NCBI GenBank assembly: GCA_028023455.1
Contig: JAQFVV010006639.1
Coordinates: 444,001 to 508,000, forward strand
From: Epiperipatus broadwayi
Taxonomy: Eukaryota; Onychophora; Udeonychophora; Euonychophora; Peripatidae
Direction of reading: 5' to 3'
DNA length: 64,000 nucleotides
In this document: piece after piece, positions 49,366-63,544 of the stretch
Layout: every line of letters begins with the position of its first letter
Position numbering within the stretch: position 1 is the stretch's first letter
Notes under the pieces: model-generated
Told to the model about the DNA's origin: nothing
Database searches by the model: none
Seen by the model: only the letters and a program-made list of their open reading frames with translations
Program-made: the position numbers and the translations under genes

Positions 49366-50700
49366 TTCTTCTTGAAACAATTATAGAAATGATGAAGGTA
49401 CTATAGTATGCAATTATATGAAATTGGTAAAGTATGTTGATTTGAGTTCAAACAGTTACCTAATTGGAATTTCTGGTTTTTGGTTGACAGGTAAAATGGC
49501 ATTAAAGATGGTAGCTGTATGAATACTTGCATTCCTTTTGGCTAGAAGCCAGTCTTAATAATAAGAATTTTATTAATAAGGACAGAGATTTTATTATAAT
49601 CACCAATTACTCTCATTTGCCTATACTGGAATAAAAAATGGTTTTGTGATTTTATATTGTTTTAAGCTGGTACTTTTTGAATTGTTTGTAATATTATCAT
49701 TCTAGCCAAAAAAATAAAGAAATGAAGATACTAAAATATAGTTACACAAGTAGACATGGATTCAAAATCTTAAGTTGATTGAACTTAAATATTTTAGCTC
49801 ATGTATAATGATATAAAGGTGTTTTCCGGATGCTTATCAGCAGACATCGTTGATAAAGGCAAAACTTATAAATCAATCTATGATGAGAAATTAAAATTCT
49901 AAAAATTGAGATTTAATATAGATGTCTTAATCACTCATTACTTATCAAATTATTTTAAGCTGATAATTTGTGAATTGTTGTAATTAACCTTCTAATATAG
50001 AAATAAAGTGCCTACATTAAGATGAAGAACTGAAAGTACTAAAATATATAATTATTTAATTGGTTTCAGATTTAAGTAACTATTCAAACAAATTGATAAA
50101 TCTTAAAGGGATATGATTTTTAAGATTTTAGCATTAGAGTTAAAATGGATTTATAATTTTTTGGCATATATCTTCATTTGGAACATTGGAATCCCAGATT
50201 CTATTTATCAAGGCATAAGCCAATACTATGTCCAAAAATGAGGAATTGAATACAGATGAATATTTTTTGGCTTGTGGTAGCCTTTGATTACTGATGCTGA
50301 AATAGAGATTTGCTGATCTCATATAAGTAATAAATTTAGATTAGATACTTTTAAATGTATCAGGATTTTAAGGATGCACAACTTTTCTGCAATCTAACAA
50401 CAATTATAATAGTGGTAAAAATAAATTGTAATAAAATATAGTATATGCAGACGTGAATTTTAAATATTTATATATTATTACTGTTGATTTTTTTTATTAA
50501 TATAATGTGTAATATTATTACATTAAATATAATTTTAGTGAATAACTTACATTAGAGCTACTAAAAGTAGATGGATTCATTTATAAATTCATTGTATTCT
50601 TGATATTTTGTTCAACATTTAGAGTGCTTTTAAGCCATAACCTGGGTGAGGGTGTTTTACTCCCTTTGCTTTAACATACATTGAGTTATGCTTAATTTAA

Positions 50701-50738
<38 letters not shown>

Positions 50739-50744
50739 TAATTA

Positions 50745-50786
<42 letters not shown>

Positions 50787-53700
50787 GGTAATTATATTTA
50801 TTATATATATTCTTTCAATCCACAGAAGTACTTTTGATTAATTCCTTAACTTGCCTCAACCACCATTAAATTAAAAAAACAAAATGGAAGTTGAGATGGA
50901 TTAAGAATTAGCTGAAAGTATGTCTGCAGATTGAAAAACTGTATGTAATAGTTAAATATCATTATATTTATTATTTTTGTTATTATTATAGTTTTTGACT
51001 AATACACATTTTATTTGTGTTATTTATGTATATTAAACTGGATGCTTTATCCAATTCAGTATTTTCATCACAAAAATAAAACCAAACTTTCATTTTAATA
51101 AAGTTTTAAAAGAAAACTATTTAAAAGTTTTTATATAAGAGTATGTGCAATGGCACATATACACAGTTGTTTTAAAATTGTTATTTCTATTTTTTTTATA
51201 GATTTTAATTTTAAAATAATTTTATTTTGGTTGCTTGTTTTGTTTTATTAAGTAATTTAAGGCAAGAAAACTTTTAATTTTATAAAAAAAAAAATTCTAA
51301 ATTAAATGGAAAAAAGTTAATCCTTTTTAAACAAAGCATTTTAGTTCTGAAATTATTTTATTTTTTTGTAATTGCATTCCTGTTTATTTTAAATAATCAA
51401 TTTTTAATTTATTTTAACTCAAGCTGAGACTTGTTTTTACATTTATTTTTTTAAAATTAATTCTAAATAAGATTACTCTGCTTAGAATCTTTAATTAAGA
51501 TTAATTCTGAGATAAAAATTTGCTCTGGTCAGAAATACTAATTGACATATGTTATGGAAGATAATAGTTCTTATAAATAGCCCTGGGATTTGGACTAATT
51601 ATTCTCCAGCTATGGATGTTTATTCTGCTTGTTTAGTTTGGATTCAACTTTTAGTATGCCAATTGTGAAACTTCTTTAAATTGCCATGCTGCTATCAATT
51701 CCTAAGGTCATCTGTTTCTAGGAACCAATGCCAAAACTATTTGTTATACAGAATTGCCTCAACATAATGCCATGCTAAGTCATCTTAAAGATGAATCCTG
51801 GATCCCAAATCATACCCTGCAATATCATGTTATAAAAGCTTAAATTGGAACTGATTCCTAACACTGCCTTCTGCATCCTGAACAGAAAATGGAAAACTAA
51901 AGTTTTCACCACAATTCTCCAGTAGAATGAACTGTGTGCCAGCCATTCTTAACCCTATACTTCAAGGTAACATGTTTTCTTATTTTTTCCAGGGTTTTAA
52001 AGTCTCAGCTTAATCTTTAAAAGCAACCAATTTTGATATTATCTTTTGCTTCTTCAATTTAAATATTTTAAGCAGTTATTATATGTATTTTTAATAGTAT
52101 TTTTAGTGTGTCTTGGAATCTTAGTTTTAAGATTTCATGTTTGTTTTAAATTTATTTGTCAGAGCATATACTGAGAGTATTTCTTATAATTATGTCACCT
52201 TTTTAATAAATGCTTTGGCAGACATAAATATTTTTTTGATTATTTACATGTCTCCTGTTGAGACTTTTAATTATTATATTGCAGCTTAGTTTGGGCAAAT
52301 TATTTGGTTGGTGATTCACCAGTTATATATGTCTGTTTTTCTTAAATCAGAGATTTAATATTTTCTCAATTTTAAATTATCTACATCAGAATATTTTCTA
52401 AGTTTTCCATTTTTGTTAAATTGGAGATTTAAGTTTTCTCCCATGATTCAATTTTTACTCTCTCATATTCACTTACAATATTTATTTTTCTTGCATTGCA
52501 ATCAACCATGGCAATCTTCAACATGGTTGGCTATGCAGTGGTTATGCGACAATATGACATCACTAGTCAATAATCTAGTGATTGCTCACCCATGCTGGTT
52601 TTGTTAATTCATGCAAGAATCTTCAATTTATTTGTCTTAAAACTTTTTGCATAAGAAAACCAGAGCTGTTCAGCTAAATCTTCAACTGAAAGAAAATTAT
52701 TCTCCCCTTTTTAAAACTCTATTAAAAAATTAGCCTGTCTGCCAGAGCATCTGATGTGTTATTTTGTTCATACACACCTTAATAGAATTTAATAAAAAAA
52801 TGACATCTATTGTAAATAAATGTTTGTACTAGCAAATTTTATTTTATATTAATGTTAATAAATTTTAAAAATTATATTAGCTAATATTTGTCCTATCTTT
52901 ATTTTCTCAATTGTCTGAACAATATTAATGAGCTCTTGCTGTCCCTGAGTCTGGTTGGTACAAATTATCATCATCATTAACTTTTGAACATAGTAAATAA
53001 ATTGTCCGGATACGCAATCATCTGATGGTGCCCTCCATAATCAAAAAGAGTAAGAACTACCTGGTACTATATATATATACAGAGTGGCATCATATATATT
53101 GGAAAGCAGTTGAAGTGAAGTAAACTATCAAAATGCTGTCATGGTAATATATTTCTTTTTATTAGTCATTAAAAGTCAAAAAAATTGAATCTCTGCAGAG
53201 TCCATGTCTATAAGAAGATTCTGGCTATATTGATTTAATTATTAGTCATTTCTAAAGGCAGTTTGAAAGATCAGTGGTTAAAACACTTCATACAGAGATT
53301 GGTTTAATTTCTTGGTCATGCAACAATGAATGTAATAAAATAAGGATTATATAGACAACAATTTGAAAACTTGATATAAATTTAATTTATTAAATGCTTT
53401 TATTTAAATCAGAAAGTCTGTTTGGTCATTTAGGCAAAAATTTTAAATCAAAAATTAATATACTTCTATCAATTAGATTTTCATCAAATTTTGTACATAA
53501 TTCACAAATCAATAACAATGCACTATGGTAAAAAATATTTGAAAATATTATCTTCATTGGTTTACTGTAGAGGTATTGGGGGACAGACTTTCAAATACAT
53601 TGATATCAGTTCAGTAGGTTTTCAGTGATCCACACAAGAGGGCAGTTTATATCTTTTAAAAAGCTTAGACTAAAAAGAGTTTTAGCAATCAATTAAAATA

Positions 53701-56090
53701 GAAATAAAAATAAACCTTGATTTCTGTTGCAATTTTATTTTCTTTTGATAGTAAAAATTGAGTTTTTTAAAAATGCTTTCTTTATAAACATAACAATATT
53801 TAAATGATTTTTAATGCATGTGATTTTTTTTAAAGAATTAAGCAAATTGTGATATAGTTTTAATTTTTATTTTCAATAGGAATAATTGCAAAAAAATACA
53901 AATACTAAAAAATTAAAAATATAAAGTTTGAATAGGAATAATTGCATAAAATATTAAAATACTAAAAAATTAAATATAATATATAAAAATGTTTTATAAT
54001 AAATATATAAATACTAGAAGCTTAAAGTAATATTATAATATATATATATATTGTAATGGTATGCACACACTCAACAAGATAAGTTAAGGCAGTCGCATCT
54101 CACTATAGTCAGATTTAAGGTCTTCATATAGGATACCACGAATGATGTGATTTAATTTTGACATAAACTATATCTGTTTCCAATAAATAATTTATTATTA
54201 TTAAATTATTATATCTAAACCACATCAAATCAATTTTCACCTTAATTGATTTAACTGTTATGCTCAGATTTCAAACTCGGGGAAGTTTAACAATTTACTC
54301 TCTTCAGGGGTTCATATCAATATACTAGAGTAATGATAATAGTAAATCTCACTAACTCTTTAAAATGGGTTTCATGAAGTTAATATAATAATCAATAAAA
54401 ATTATTATATTAAATGTTTGTTCTTATCTTATAAAATCAAATAAATAAATAAAAAAAATTGAAGACTTCATTTAGTTTAATATAAAAAACATAATAATTA
54501 TTTATTTAACAAATAAATAACTTAAACTTTATAATATATAAAAAATTATTTATATACCTACTTCCTTATATTAAAAATATAAATATTCTATTTACTTATG
54601 GTAGATATTTTTTTCTAACTTATAACACCATGTAATTTTACAACGCATATAAAATATAAGTATCTAAATATTAAGACTTTTATATTAACACTATTCTATA
54701 ATAATTAGATTATACAAATAATAGTCCAATCATTTATATATAATATTTTCATTCGTTAAAATGATTGTACGTAATTTATGTTTATTAATATAAAAATATA
54801 TATTTCATATGAATGTTAGTCATTTATCCATTTATCATACATTATGGTTATTAGACTACTTGGATTAGTATAAACAATGTAGTGTCATGTCATAGAAAAT
54901 AATAGTAGGTGAATTTAAAAATAATTTAATTTCTTACCTCCAAGTTCACTTTATCCCTTTATATTTTTACATGCTTTCCCATATTAATATTTCTTAACCT
55001 ATATCTAAATCTTTATTAATCATAAATAAAAATAAAAATATTTTAAATTAATTATTCTCTTTTATTATTCATTTCTTTAATGAAATGAATACGATTATAA
55101 AGGAAATGAAATTAATCTTTCCCAATTATAATTTTCAAAAAACTTAAATGATATTTATAAAAGTTAATGCAATAGATAGTCTTAGATGTTCCTGGAATTC
55201 GCGAATGAAAATCCTTTGAAGATGCAATTTTTAATTCCTTCATTGTTATACATTGAAAAAATAATAGGATATCCCAAGTTGACGTTTAGTTTCCTCCTTG
55301 TATGTCGATTTCAACTTCGTTAACACACAGTTCTTTGATTAACAATTATAATTTCATTTTGAAGATATAGCCTTTATATAATTTTATAGGCATTCAGCAA
55401 AAGATGTTATTCACACATATCAATTTGATTAGCCATCACATTTTATATAACCCACGATAAATAGGTATTCTACTCACTCTGCATTTTTTTTATAATGTAA
55501 AGTACATTAAATTTAGTTGAAGTTTTTATAAACATGTTCTTTTTTAAAACAAAGTTTACATTTTAGAACTCCAATTAGAACGATTTTTATCGAACATGAA
55601 AATATATTCAAATTACTTTCTTTAAAAAAAATATTAGAAATTTCTTCTAATAAGTACTAAATCATTCAAAATATAGATTTTATCTTATACACTGTTCTTT
55701 TAAAATGAACACAGTATAAGTCTTTGTGAAGATATAGCTGAAAAAATAGAATCGTTAATCTTCTAATAAAAATAGAATTATTATTTTTATATATAGCTGC
55801 ATGAGCTTGCTGAAGCATATCACATTTTACATTGTTACAATACAATTTGATATTAAATCACTAAGTTAATTTCATTTCCTTTAATTCCATAAACTGTATG
55901 TGAACCCAGAGGTCATCACCATGTCAACTGTCTTTTCTCCAACAATGGTTTTTCATTTTAAAGAATGAAAAATACTAATTTACTAAATTACACATTATAT
56001 TCGTATAAATATAAGAATACAAATATAATGTATACATATTGATTATATGTATGTATGAGTATATATGTATATACTCCTACAATATATATA
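49366..56090. other. Long AT-rich stretch without genes
   Basis: I find no exon, RNA gene or clear repeat copy in these 6.7 kb apart from the palindromic TA array at 50705-50784, a weak tRNA-like stretch near 53270-53320 and a TGTAATGG start at 54052 that could be an LTR edge but has no partner. Composition is strongly AT-biased throughout, especially 53.7-55.8 kb. Confidence 0.5.
50705..50784. repeat. Palindromic TA-rich microsatellite
   Basis: Two TA arrays flank an AAATATAATTATAATTA centre. The whole is self-complementary. Confidence 0.95.
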
Positions 56091-56094
56091 TATT

Positions 56095-56200
56095 ATCATT
56101 TATGTTCTTCATTACTTTTTACAATGCTTTTTTACAACACACTATTGACAGTTTCGATTGCCCAGCAATCTTCTTCAGAACAATAACAAACATAATACAA
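56095..56200 (-). repeat. Repeat with complete CTGAAGAAG-stem-GAAA motif
   Basis: On the minus strand CTGAAGAA (56171-56178) is followed by a perfect 6-bp stem GATTGC/GCAATC with loop TGG (56156-56170) and then GAAAC (56151-56155). This is the best copy in the window. The downstream part ATTACTTTTTACAATGC (plus strand) is shared with 39800-39890. Confidence 0.65.
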
Positions 56201-57744
56201 ATACATAAATATGTAATAAAGAACATAAATGATATTAATATTATATGGATTTTGCAATGCAATAAAAAAAGATAGAGTTATAAATATTTTATAAATAAAC
56301 ACTTTTACAGACCGTGGACTAAAATGACAAAAAATAATTTTTATTTTTAATTTGAAATAAAGCATAACTTTATAATAATTAAACTTCATTGTTGTTAAGC
56401 TATAAAATTCTTTAAATAGGTGGTCAAATATATTAATAAAACAAACAGTTCAGTAAAAATGTTTGAATATTAATTGCTTAAAAATATTAATTAAATTATT
56501 TACTTAAAAATCCAAATTTAATAGTTTAAATCTGGATAAGAATTAGTTTGAAGTGTGCTTTGTTTTAAATTAATTGCAGTAAATAATGATTTTGTTGCTG
56601 TTAGTAAAGTAAGATTTATGTATGTTAAAGTTTCTGTTTTGCTAGTTTTCAAAATAAGATACATTTAAAATAGTATTTCATAAGTATTATTTCATATAAT
56701 ATCCATTTAAAGTTAGAACTTAAGATATTAAACTTAAAAATAGCTAATTTGAAACATGTTTTAGCTTAAATAAGTTTGAGTAGATAAAAATGAGGTTTAT
56801 TGCTTTTAAAATATTGATTATTCCTGATATACATGTGTGTATAGATGTTTGGGTGTGTATGTTGTAGGATTGGGAAATTTAAAAGAGATTATTAAAAGTA
56901 ATATATTTTAAAAAGAATACTTTAAACAATGGCAATCTCAAAGAACTCTTAAGATGAAAAGGAATATTTATTTTGAATAAAATGTTTGATTTAATGTAAT
57001 TAAATAATTTTTATTTAAGTTAATAAAATTAATTTTATGTGTTAATTATAAGTCTAGACACTGCACGTTTAAACAGTCTTAATTAGTAAGTTCAAGGTAA
57101 AGTCTATAAATATGTGATCTTGCAATTAAAATTTTAGAGGTTAAAATTATGCTAATGTTATAAATCCCACCCTAATACTTCAATTTGATTCGTTTAATTA
57201 TACCATGTGATAAAACATGCACTAAAAAATTGAACATGCACACAGATTTTAAAAAGGAACAAGTGGATAGTAAAATATATTATCTTTAATATTTTTCAAT
57301 TAATCAGTTTAAAAGATTTTAGTTCATCTCATTTTAAATTGCTTATTATTTTTATCAATTTAAATGTCAGGGTAAGAAGTAAAGTCATCATTATAAAGCT
57401 GCTCTACTGTATATGTTTACCTTCTTGTGAAATAATAAATCACTGGAAGATGTAAAAATTGATATTGTTTCTTGAAGGAAATTATAAAGCATCTTGAATA
57501 AAAAAAGTTATTGGAAACTGATGAGACATCAGGATATGGATGTGTTTATTTTTGCCCTATTTATAGACTTTCTGTTAATTCAGACTTTTTGGTTATTAAA
57601 CCACTCAGTTTACACTAATTCTAATTATTAACAATGATACCTGTTATATATCGATAATGCCCTGATCTTAAAATCAATATTTTATGTGAAAAATTTAATT
57701 AATGAGAGACATTTATTCTGAACTTATTAGAGATAAGTTTGACA
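56201..57744. other. AT-rich, nothing recognised
   Basis: No gene, RNA or repeat copy identified. Confidence 0.5.
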
Positions 57745-57761
57745 ATTCTTATATCTTTTTT

Positions 57762-57860
57762 CTCATGTTTTATAGCATCAGCCAGGAAGCAAACCTGCTA
57801 TCCTCGGACAACTGCTTGTAAAGCAGCTGTCACTGACCTCTCGACCACCAATGCTTGACA
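57762..57860 (-). mobile_element. tRNA-like SINE with 17-bp TSD
   Basis: Minus-strand copy of the SINE at 5251. The A box is the complement of CCTCTCGACCA (57837-57847). ATTCTTATATCTTTTTT occurs at 57745-57761 and 57860-57876, a perfect 17-base duplication that overlaps the A-tail side. One base is shared between element end and duplication. Confidence 0.88.
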
Positions 57861-57940
57861 TTCTTATATCTTTTTTAAACCAAAAAGAATTGCAATGATA
57901 CTTTTTTTTTAATTATTTCCAGTTTTAAAAACAATATAAA

Positions 57941-58020
57941 ATATGTAAATAAGACATTTATTTTATATAGCACTATGTTTTTATAAACTGTAGTGCTATA
58001 TAAATATCTTATTTACATAC
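57941..58020. repeat. AT-rich hairpin, arms about 33 bp
   Basis: Left arm 57941-57975 and right arm 57989-58020 share TATATAGCACTA and its complement and GTAAATAAGA with its complement. It lies 70 bases from the SINE TSD. Confidence 0.8.
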
Positions 58021-58324
58021 GTTTAACTTAATAAGAATGACATATCGTAAATTCTAGAAATTTTGCAAATGTCATTCATTCAGGCATAGTAAATAGTAAT
58101 TTAAAGTAATCAATTAATGTCTTCATGCTCTCATTTCCAAATACTTAAGATTTGCCCATACATAAACGTTTGGGTCAAAAAGATAGATGGATTCATTTTA
58201 TCTTTTCACAAAGACTTTATCTTGGGTTTGGAAAGTGAGACTATTTATTTAGTTAGTTAAATCTACAAAGTGCATGCACATTAGCTTATTAGCTTATTAA
58301 TATTACAATATAAAATATGATAAT

Positions 58325-58432
58325 TTTTTTTTTCATATGTTGGCCAGAAGGTGAACCCGCAACAACCATCTGCAACCAACTGCTTGCTTGCAAGGCGGCT
58401 GTGCTGACCTCTTGGCTAACAACGCTTGACAA
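58325..58432 (-). mobile_element. tRNA-like SINE
   Basis: Minus-strand copy. The B box region is the complement of GGTGAACCCGC (58350-58360), and GCTTGCTTGCAAGGC in the middle matches the 7660 copy. The T-run at its left is the A-tail. Imperfect direct repeats AAATATGATAATTTT (58313) and AAATAAGATAAATTTT (58431) may be its TSD. Confidence 0.82.
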
Positions 58433-58866
58433 ATAAGATAAATTTTAAATTGCTTTATATAATTCTAAAGAAAGAAAATGTCATCCAGATTGATTTTCTC
58501 AATATTTTAGGGAAAAAAAAATATTGTTTATCTGTTTTTCTGCAACTACAAACAAAATAATACTTTATTGGTATTATAATTTATTTATCTACAATTCATC
58601 TACATGTTTATTTAAAGTATATTTTATTGCTTTGTTAAAGAAAAAATAATTCAAATTTACTCCATGACGTAATATTCACAAAATAATGTTTCAACTGTAT
58701 AATGGCATTTTATTGCTGGTTTATTATCAACCTTGCTATACCTGTTCTTGGCTCATTTTGCTAAACTTATATTTCAATTAACTTATATTTCAATTAAGGA
58801 CAATACTATCAAGGAATTCATGCTCTGGTCTGTCTGGGTTCATATTTATTTTACCTACATTAGTTT

Positions 58867-58985
58867 TTTTTTTTTTTTAGTTTTTTTAAATGTCATAACA
58901 TCGTCCGGGATGCGAACCCACAACCCGGGCAACTGCCTGCAAGTGCAAGGCAGTCGCGCTGACCTCTCGACCACAAATGCAAGAT
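58867..58985 (-). mobile_element. tRNA-like SINE, best conserved boxes
   Basis: Minus-strand copy. It reads TGGTCGAGAGGT (A box) and GGGTTCGCATCCCGG (B box) on the minus strand, ending in a long interrupted A-tail (T-run 58866-58889). No TSD recognised. The 84-codon open frame on the plus strand across it is an artefact. Confidence 0.88.
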
Positions 58986-60210
58986 AAAAGACTGTATTGT
59001 GCTATATTTCGTTAAAGAAAACAACAAAAAACTCCTAAATTAAAAGACTTAATTTTATTTTAAACTGAAATAACTTTTAATCCTTAATTTAAAAAATGGG
59101 CAAACAAGTATTGTGTATATTTCTTTGTTTTCTACATTTGATATACGATTCTTATTCATTGTTTTATAACTTATGCATATTTTATTATTAGTTTAATTAT
59201 ATTATGAAATATATTTATAATGGTATATGCATTAAATGGATTTGATAAGAAAATATCTATGTCTAAGGTTTTATTTAAGAGTGTAAATTATTTAAGAGTT
59301 CTCTAATATAATAGAATGTATTACCCAGCATGAAAACAGCCTTTTATATTTGACATGTATATATGAAATGTTTGGGAGTTGGTGTGTAATATTAGATTGT
59401 TTATAAAATGTTAATCTTTGATATTGTTATTGGTGTGCGTTAGTTTACATATAATGATAGACCAAATAGATGAGTCATTATGCTTATATGCGTGTGTGAA
59501 GTTTGTGAGTTGATTATTTATTTATTCTTATTATGATTCAATTCGGACGTAAGTTTATTAAATGGTACACTGCTTGGAGACAGATATCAATTTAGGCATT
59601 TTTATGTGGATATTTTATTGCTTTTGTGTTAAGCCCATCCACGAGAAAGAGCATGGCTTATTTGTTTCAGCACTCCCAGTTCAAATTACTGGATGCATAT
59701 TTACATAATTTCTGCCAGTCACCTATAAATTAATATTAGTGTATTTTTAATATGCGAGAACATTATAAGGCATGCCCACCTTTGTAATTATTTTATTAGC
59801 TCTATAATAGTTTAATTTTAAGTACATTAGTGTAATTGTAAATATTGAACTTATCTATTTCCTTGCTCCCCATAGATATTGATAGAATTGCACTGGTTTA
59901 ATTATTTTTAATAATATTATGTTATTTTTATAATTCCCTGAGAAATATGTTACCACACTGATTTGTAGACATGGTTTCTAGACACATATGTGTGTAATTT
60001 TATTCTGTCAATGTAATAGTAAGAAATATAGTATAAAATAAAATGTGAGAACTTCTTAAATAATATAAATGCTATTATTACAATTTTTGTAAGAATGTTT
60101 CAGAAAAGAATATTTAATTTTATTTAAATATTGCTGTTAGGACAATTTGGTTGGATTAAAAGTATTACTTATTGTAGATATTTATTGCTTTAAATAATAT
60201 TATTCAGCAT
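58986..60210. other. AT-rich, nothing recognised
   Basis: No gene, RNA or repeat copy identified up to the LINE 3' end. Confidence 0.5.
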
Positions 60211-60214
60211 CAAC

Positions 60215-63165
60215 AACAGCATTCTGTCAAGTGGACGGGTCCAGAGAGTAGTCACACCATCAATTCATCCACTTTCCCATTCCATTCTCTTCTTTGCCCA
60301 GTTCTTCAATTCCACTTTTCCATCTCTTATATCATCCAACAATGTCAATTTCTTCTATTCTTTTTTTTACTTCTACTAACCATTCCCTCCAAAATATATT
60401 TCATTAAAGTATAATTTCTCATTAATATATGTTCAATCCAGTTTCTCTAACATCTTTCATTAAACTATATTTTTTTCTTAACATATCTCCAATCCAGTTT
60501 CTCTCTTTGAATTCCTCAATCTTCTTTTTTCATTTACTCTTTTCAACACTTCATTTGTTATTTTATTTATTCAACAGATTTTCTCCATTATTCTTCCAAT
60601 CAGTTCCTAATATTACTACTCATTGTCCACGTTTTACAACCATAGATTCATATAATCCACACATAGCATTTCATTATTTTTTTTACCTTTTCAAAGGTCC
60701 ACAACATATTTTCTCTCTCTTAATAAATGCCTCCTTTGCCAATGCTATTCTCCTTTTAACTTCACTTCTTCCATCATCTCTCAACCAACTACCCAATTAT
60801 CTGAATCCTTTTACCTGTTGAACTATGTTATCAAGAATTTCAATGTGCAGTCTTTTTACATTTCTCCCTATCCATAAACACTTTGTCTTCTCAACATAAA
60901 TCTTCATTCCATGTTCCATATATCCTTCCAATTTATATAATATATTTGGAAGACACTTTTCATCCTCATCCATAAGAGCTATATCATCTACATATGTTAT
61001 ACATTTTATTATTTGCTTCTCCACAGTCTAAATAATTATTTAGCATGTCTTCTAAATAAATATTAAATAGAACAGGTAATATCATGTATCCTTGCCTAAC
61101 TCCACTCTCTATATTCACTTCATCACTCCTGAATTTAACATTATCCTTTCTCCAGTGTATATATTCCAAATCAATCTTCTCTCTTTCTGATATACCTGTT
61201 TATCTTTTAAACCAGACATAAGTTCATTCTAAACTACTTTATCAAATGCTTTTTCAAAATCCACAAAACGTATACCAATTCTTTTATCATTTTAATATAT
61301 CTCTTTGCAATTGTTCTAACAACACCAATAGCATCTTGTACTTTTTCCTCTTTGAAAATCAAACTGTTCTTCTCCTATGTAATACTCTACTTTCCCATAA
61401 ATTATTTGATTTAAAATCCCCAATAAAAAACTTTAGACACATGAGATAACAAACTTATTGTTCTATCCTCTTCATATTTAAGAGCTTTCTTTTTTTTTAG
61501 CAATTTGAATCATTATAGTTCTTAAAAAATTTCTTCAGACCAAACTCCACTGTTACATATCAAATTGCTAAGCTAATCTATTTCCTTCATAGCAAATTGC
61601 TCTATTTGTTTTAAAAATTCTATAGGCATAACAACAAATCCAACAGCATTACCATTCTTCATTTATGAATTTACTTTCTTACTTCATCTGGCAGTATGTC
61701 CATACCTTTATCATCTATTTTAATATTTTTTTCATTTTTAAATTCATAAGTAATTAAATTATCTTTTCTACTAAATAAACACTGAAGATATTTTTGACAA
61801 CTTTTTAATATATCATTGCTGTCATTTATTCACTTCCAAATCTTATCTGAAATCTCACTTGTTACCCATGTCTTTTCTTCTAAGTGACATTTTGTATGCT
61901 ATCAAATACCAGATCATATCTTTTCACCTGTTGAAGCCTTTCTATTTCTCTACATTCTTACCCTTAAATATGTTTCTCTTCTTAGCTCATTATTAATTTT
62001 TCTCTATGCACTTTGCTCTCCATCAGTATTTACATTCTTCTATTTTTTCTGTACTTCCATCTTTTCCAATATATGTTCAGTTATCAAAGATCATTTAGCT
62101 TTTCTTACATTCAAATAATAACCTATTTCATTTTTTGCTGTTTTTAAGAATTTTTCTTTAATTCTACACCAACATTTATTAGGACTATTGATATATTCCA
62201 CATATTGAACAACCCTTTTTATTTTATTTTCATCTATTAAACCAAATTTTCCTTTTTACATTTCTCTCAATTTATCCAAATCCCATCTCACATATCTTTT
62301 CTCTGTTTTTGATTTATTTTAAACTCAACTTTGATTTAACCATAACCAAATTATGATCTGAGTTTATATCAGCACCAGCACCTATCCTGAATCAATATAT
62401 AATCAATTGTTTTTTTTCCTGGAGCTTTCCATGTATACAATCTTCTAATATGGATTTTAAAACATATATTCCAATCACAAACCTATCCTCCTTATAAAAT
62501 TGTACCAAGCCAGTTACCTCTTTCATTTCTTTTTCCAATACCATAATTTTCAACAATTTTCCTTTCCTCACCTTTCCCCACAGCAGCATTTCAATCATCG
62601 ACTAGCAATATATAAACATTATTTTCTTCATGCTGGATAATTTTCTCTATCTTCTCATATATTTCATCAATTTCAATATTAGCATGACTAGTAGTTAGAA
62701 TTTAAACTTGTATGATTACCAAATTCCTAGTGTTTGCATTTATTCTAATCATCATCAGCCTATAATCAGTACAGTCAACTATCACACTATTCCAAATTCT
62801 TTTCCCAATACCATTGGCAACTTCATTAATTGATCTATCACTTCATGAAATAAAATAATTTAATATCTCCTCTATTTACTTCCTCACATCTCTCTCACCC
62901 CACTTTGCTTAATCCTACAACATCAATACTATTTATGCACAACTCTTTTTTCAACCTTTTCTAATATCTCAGCTCTTCTCAAAGATGAAATATTCCACAT
63001 GACAATTCTCAATGTGTCTTCCCTCAATGAATTAAGTTTAAGATAATTTTGCAGGTTTATGACCTGAGTAATCTCATGTCTAACCCTGTTGGGTGAGACA
63101 ACAAAGCCACTCCTAACTAAGGTCTCCACACCAAATGCAATGATTCCTGTAGAACTACTCATAAG
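60215..63165 (-). pseudogene. RTE-like LINE, minus strand, broken
   Basis: Reads from about 63160 down. Endonuclease start RIVMWNISSLRRAEILEKV (about 63025-62970), then VQFYKEDRFVIG and a tryptophan/serine-rich block before the IDYI-type end at about 62400 typical of RTE endonucleases. The reverse transcriptase has SGVRQGYMILPVLFNIYLED (motif B, about 61110-61050), YVDDIALM (motif C, about 60993-60970) and VEKTKCLWIGR. Near the 3' end (60215-60300) the sequence continues to a short 3' UTR with a CATCAACAAC repeat edge. Frames are broken repeatedly. The clade call rests on motif wording and the short 3' UTR; CR1-like is less likely. Confidence 0.75.
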
Positions 63166-63540
63166 AAAACAAGGGAATTATAAAGCAAAGTGGTTTCCTG
63201 TTGCATTCTTTGCCATCAATAACCTTCTATGTTATAAATAGTAAAAGTTAATATATTGTTAATTATGATGTTCTTCCATGAAGTGTTGTCTTTGTACTTT
63301 GCATTTCTCTGTAGTAAACATTGGTGGCAGACATTTGGTCATGTGATGGTTTTGTCACGATATTGACCTTGAAATAATTGTTAGGAAAATTTGATTTAAA
63401 AAAAAAAATAAAAAGAAAATTGGCACACTAAATTGAAAAAATGGTATATACTAATTAAAGGTTATAAAAGGTATGTAGAGGTAATTTTTTTACTTTATCA
63501 GTTTTAGATTTGATTAAATTAGATGTGAGCATGTGGACTG
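63166..63540. other. Nothing recognised
   Basis: Unassigned sequence between the RTE-like element and the trinucleotide repeats. Confidence 0.5.
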
Positions 63541-63544
63541 TGTG

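Noticed and set aside
52413-52607. 64-codon frame as an exon
   Set aside because: No domain, no splice context and length within chance expectation.
53270-53320. tRNA-like SINE remnant
   Set aside because: A and B box resemblance is too weak to call without a family alignment.
54052-55400. Solo LTR starting TGTAATGG
   Set aside because: No matching end, no target duplication and no primer-binding site or polypurine tract found.
58733-58987. 84-codon plus-strand frame as a gene
   Set aside because: Its C-terminal half is the reverse complement of a SINE and the rest has no domain.
60429-60821. 130-codon hydrophobic plus-strand frame as a membrane protein
   Set aside because: It is the antisense of the RTE-like LINE, which explains the bias to Phe, Leu and Ser.
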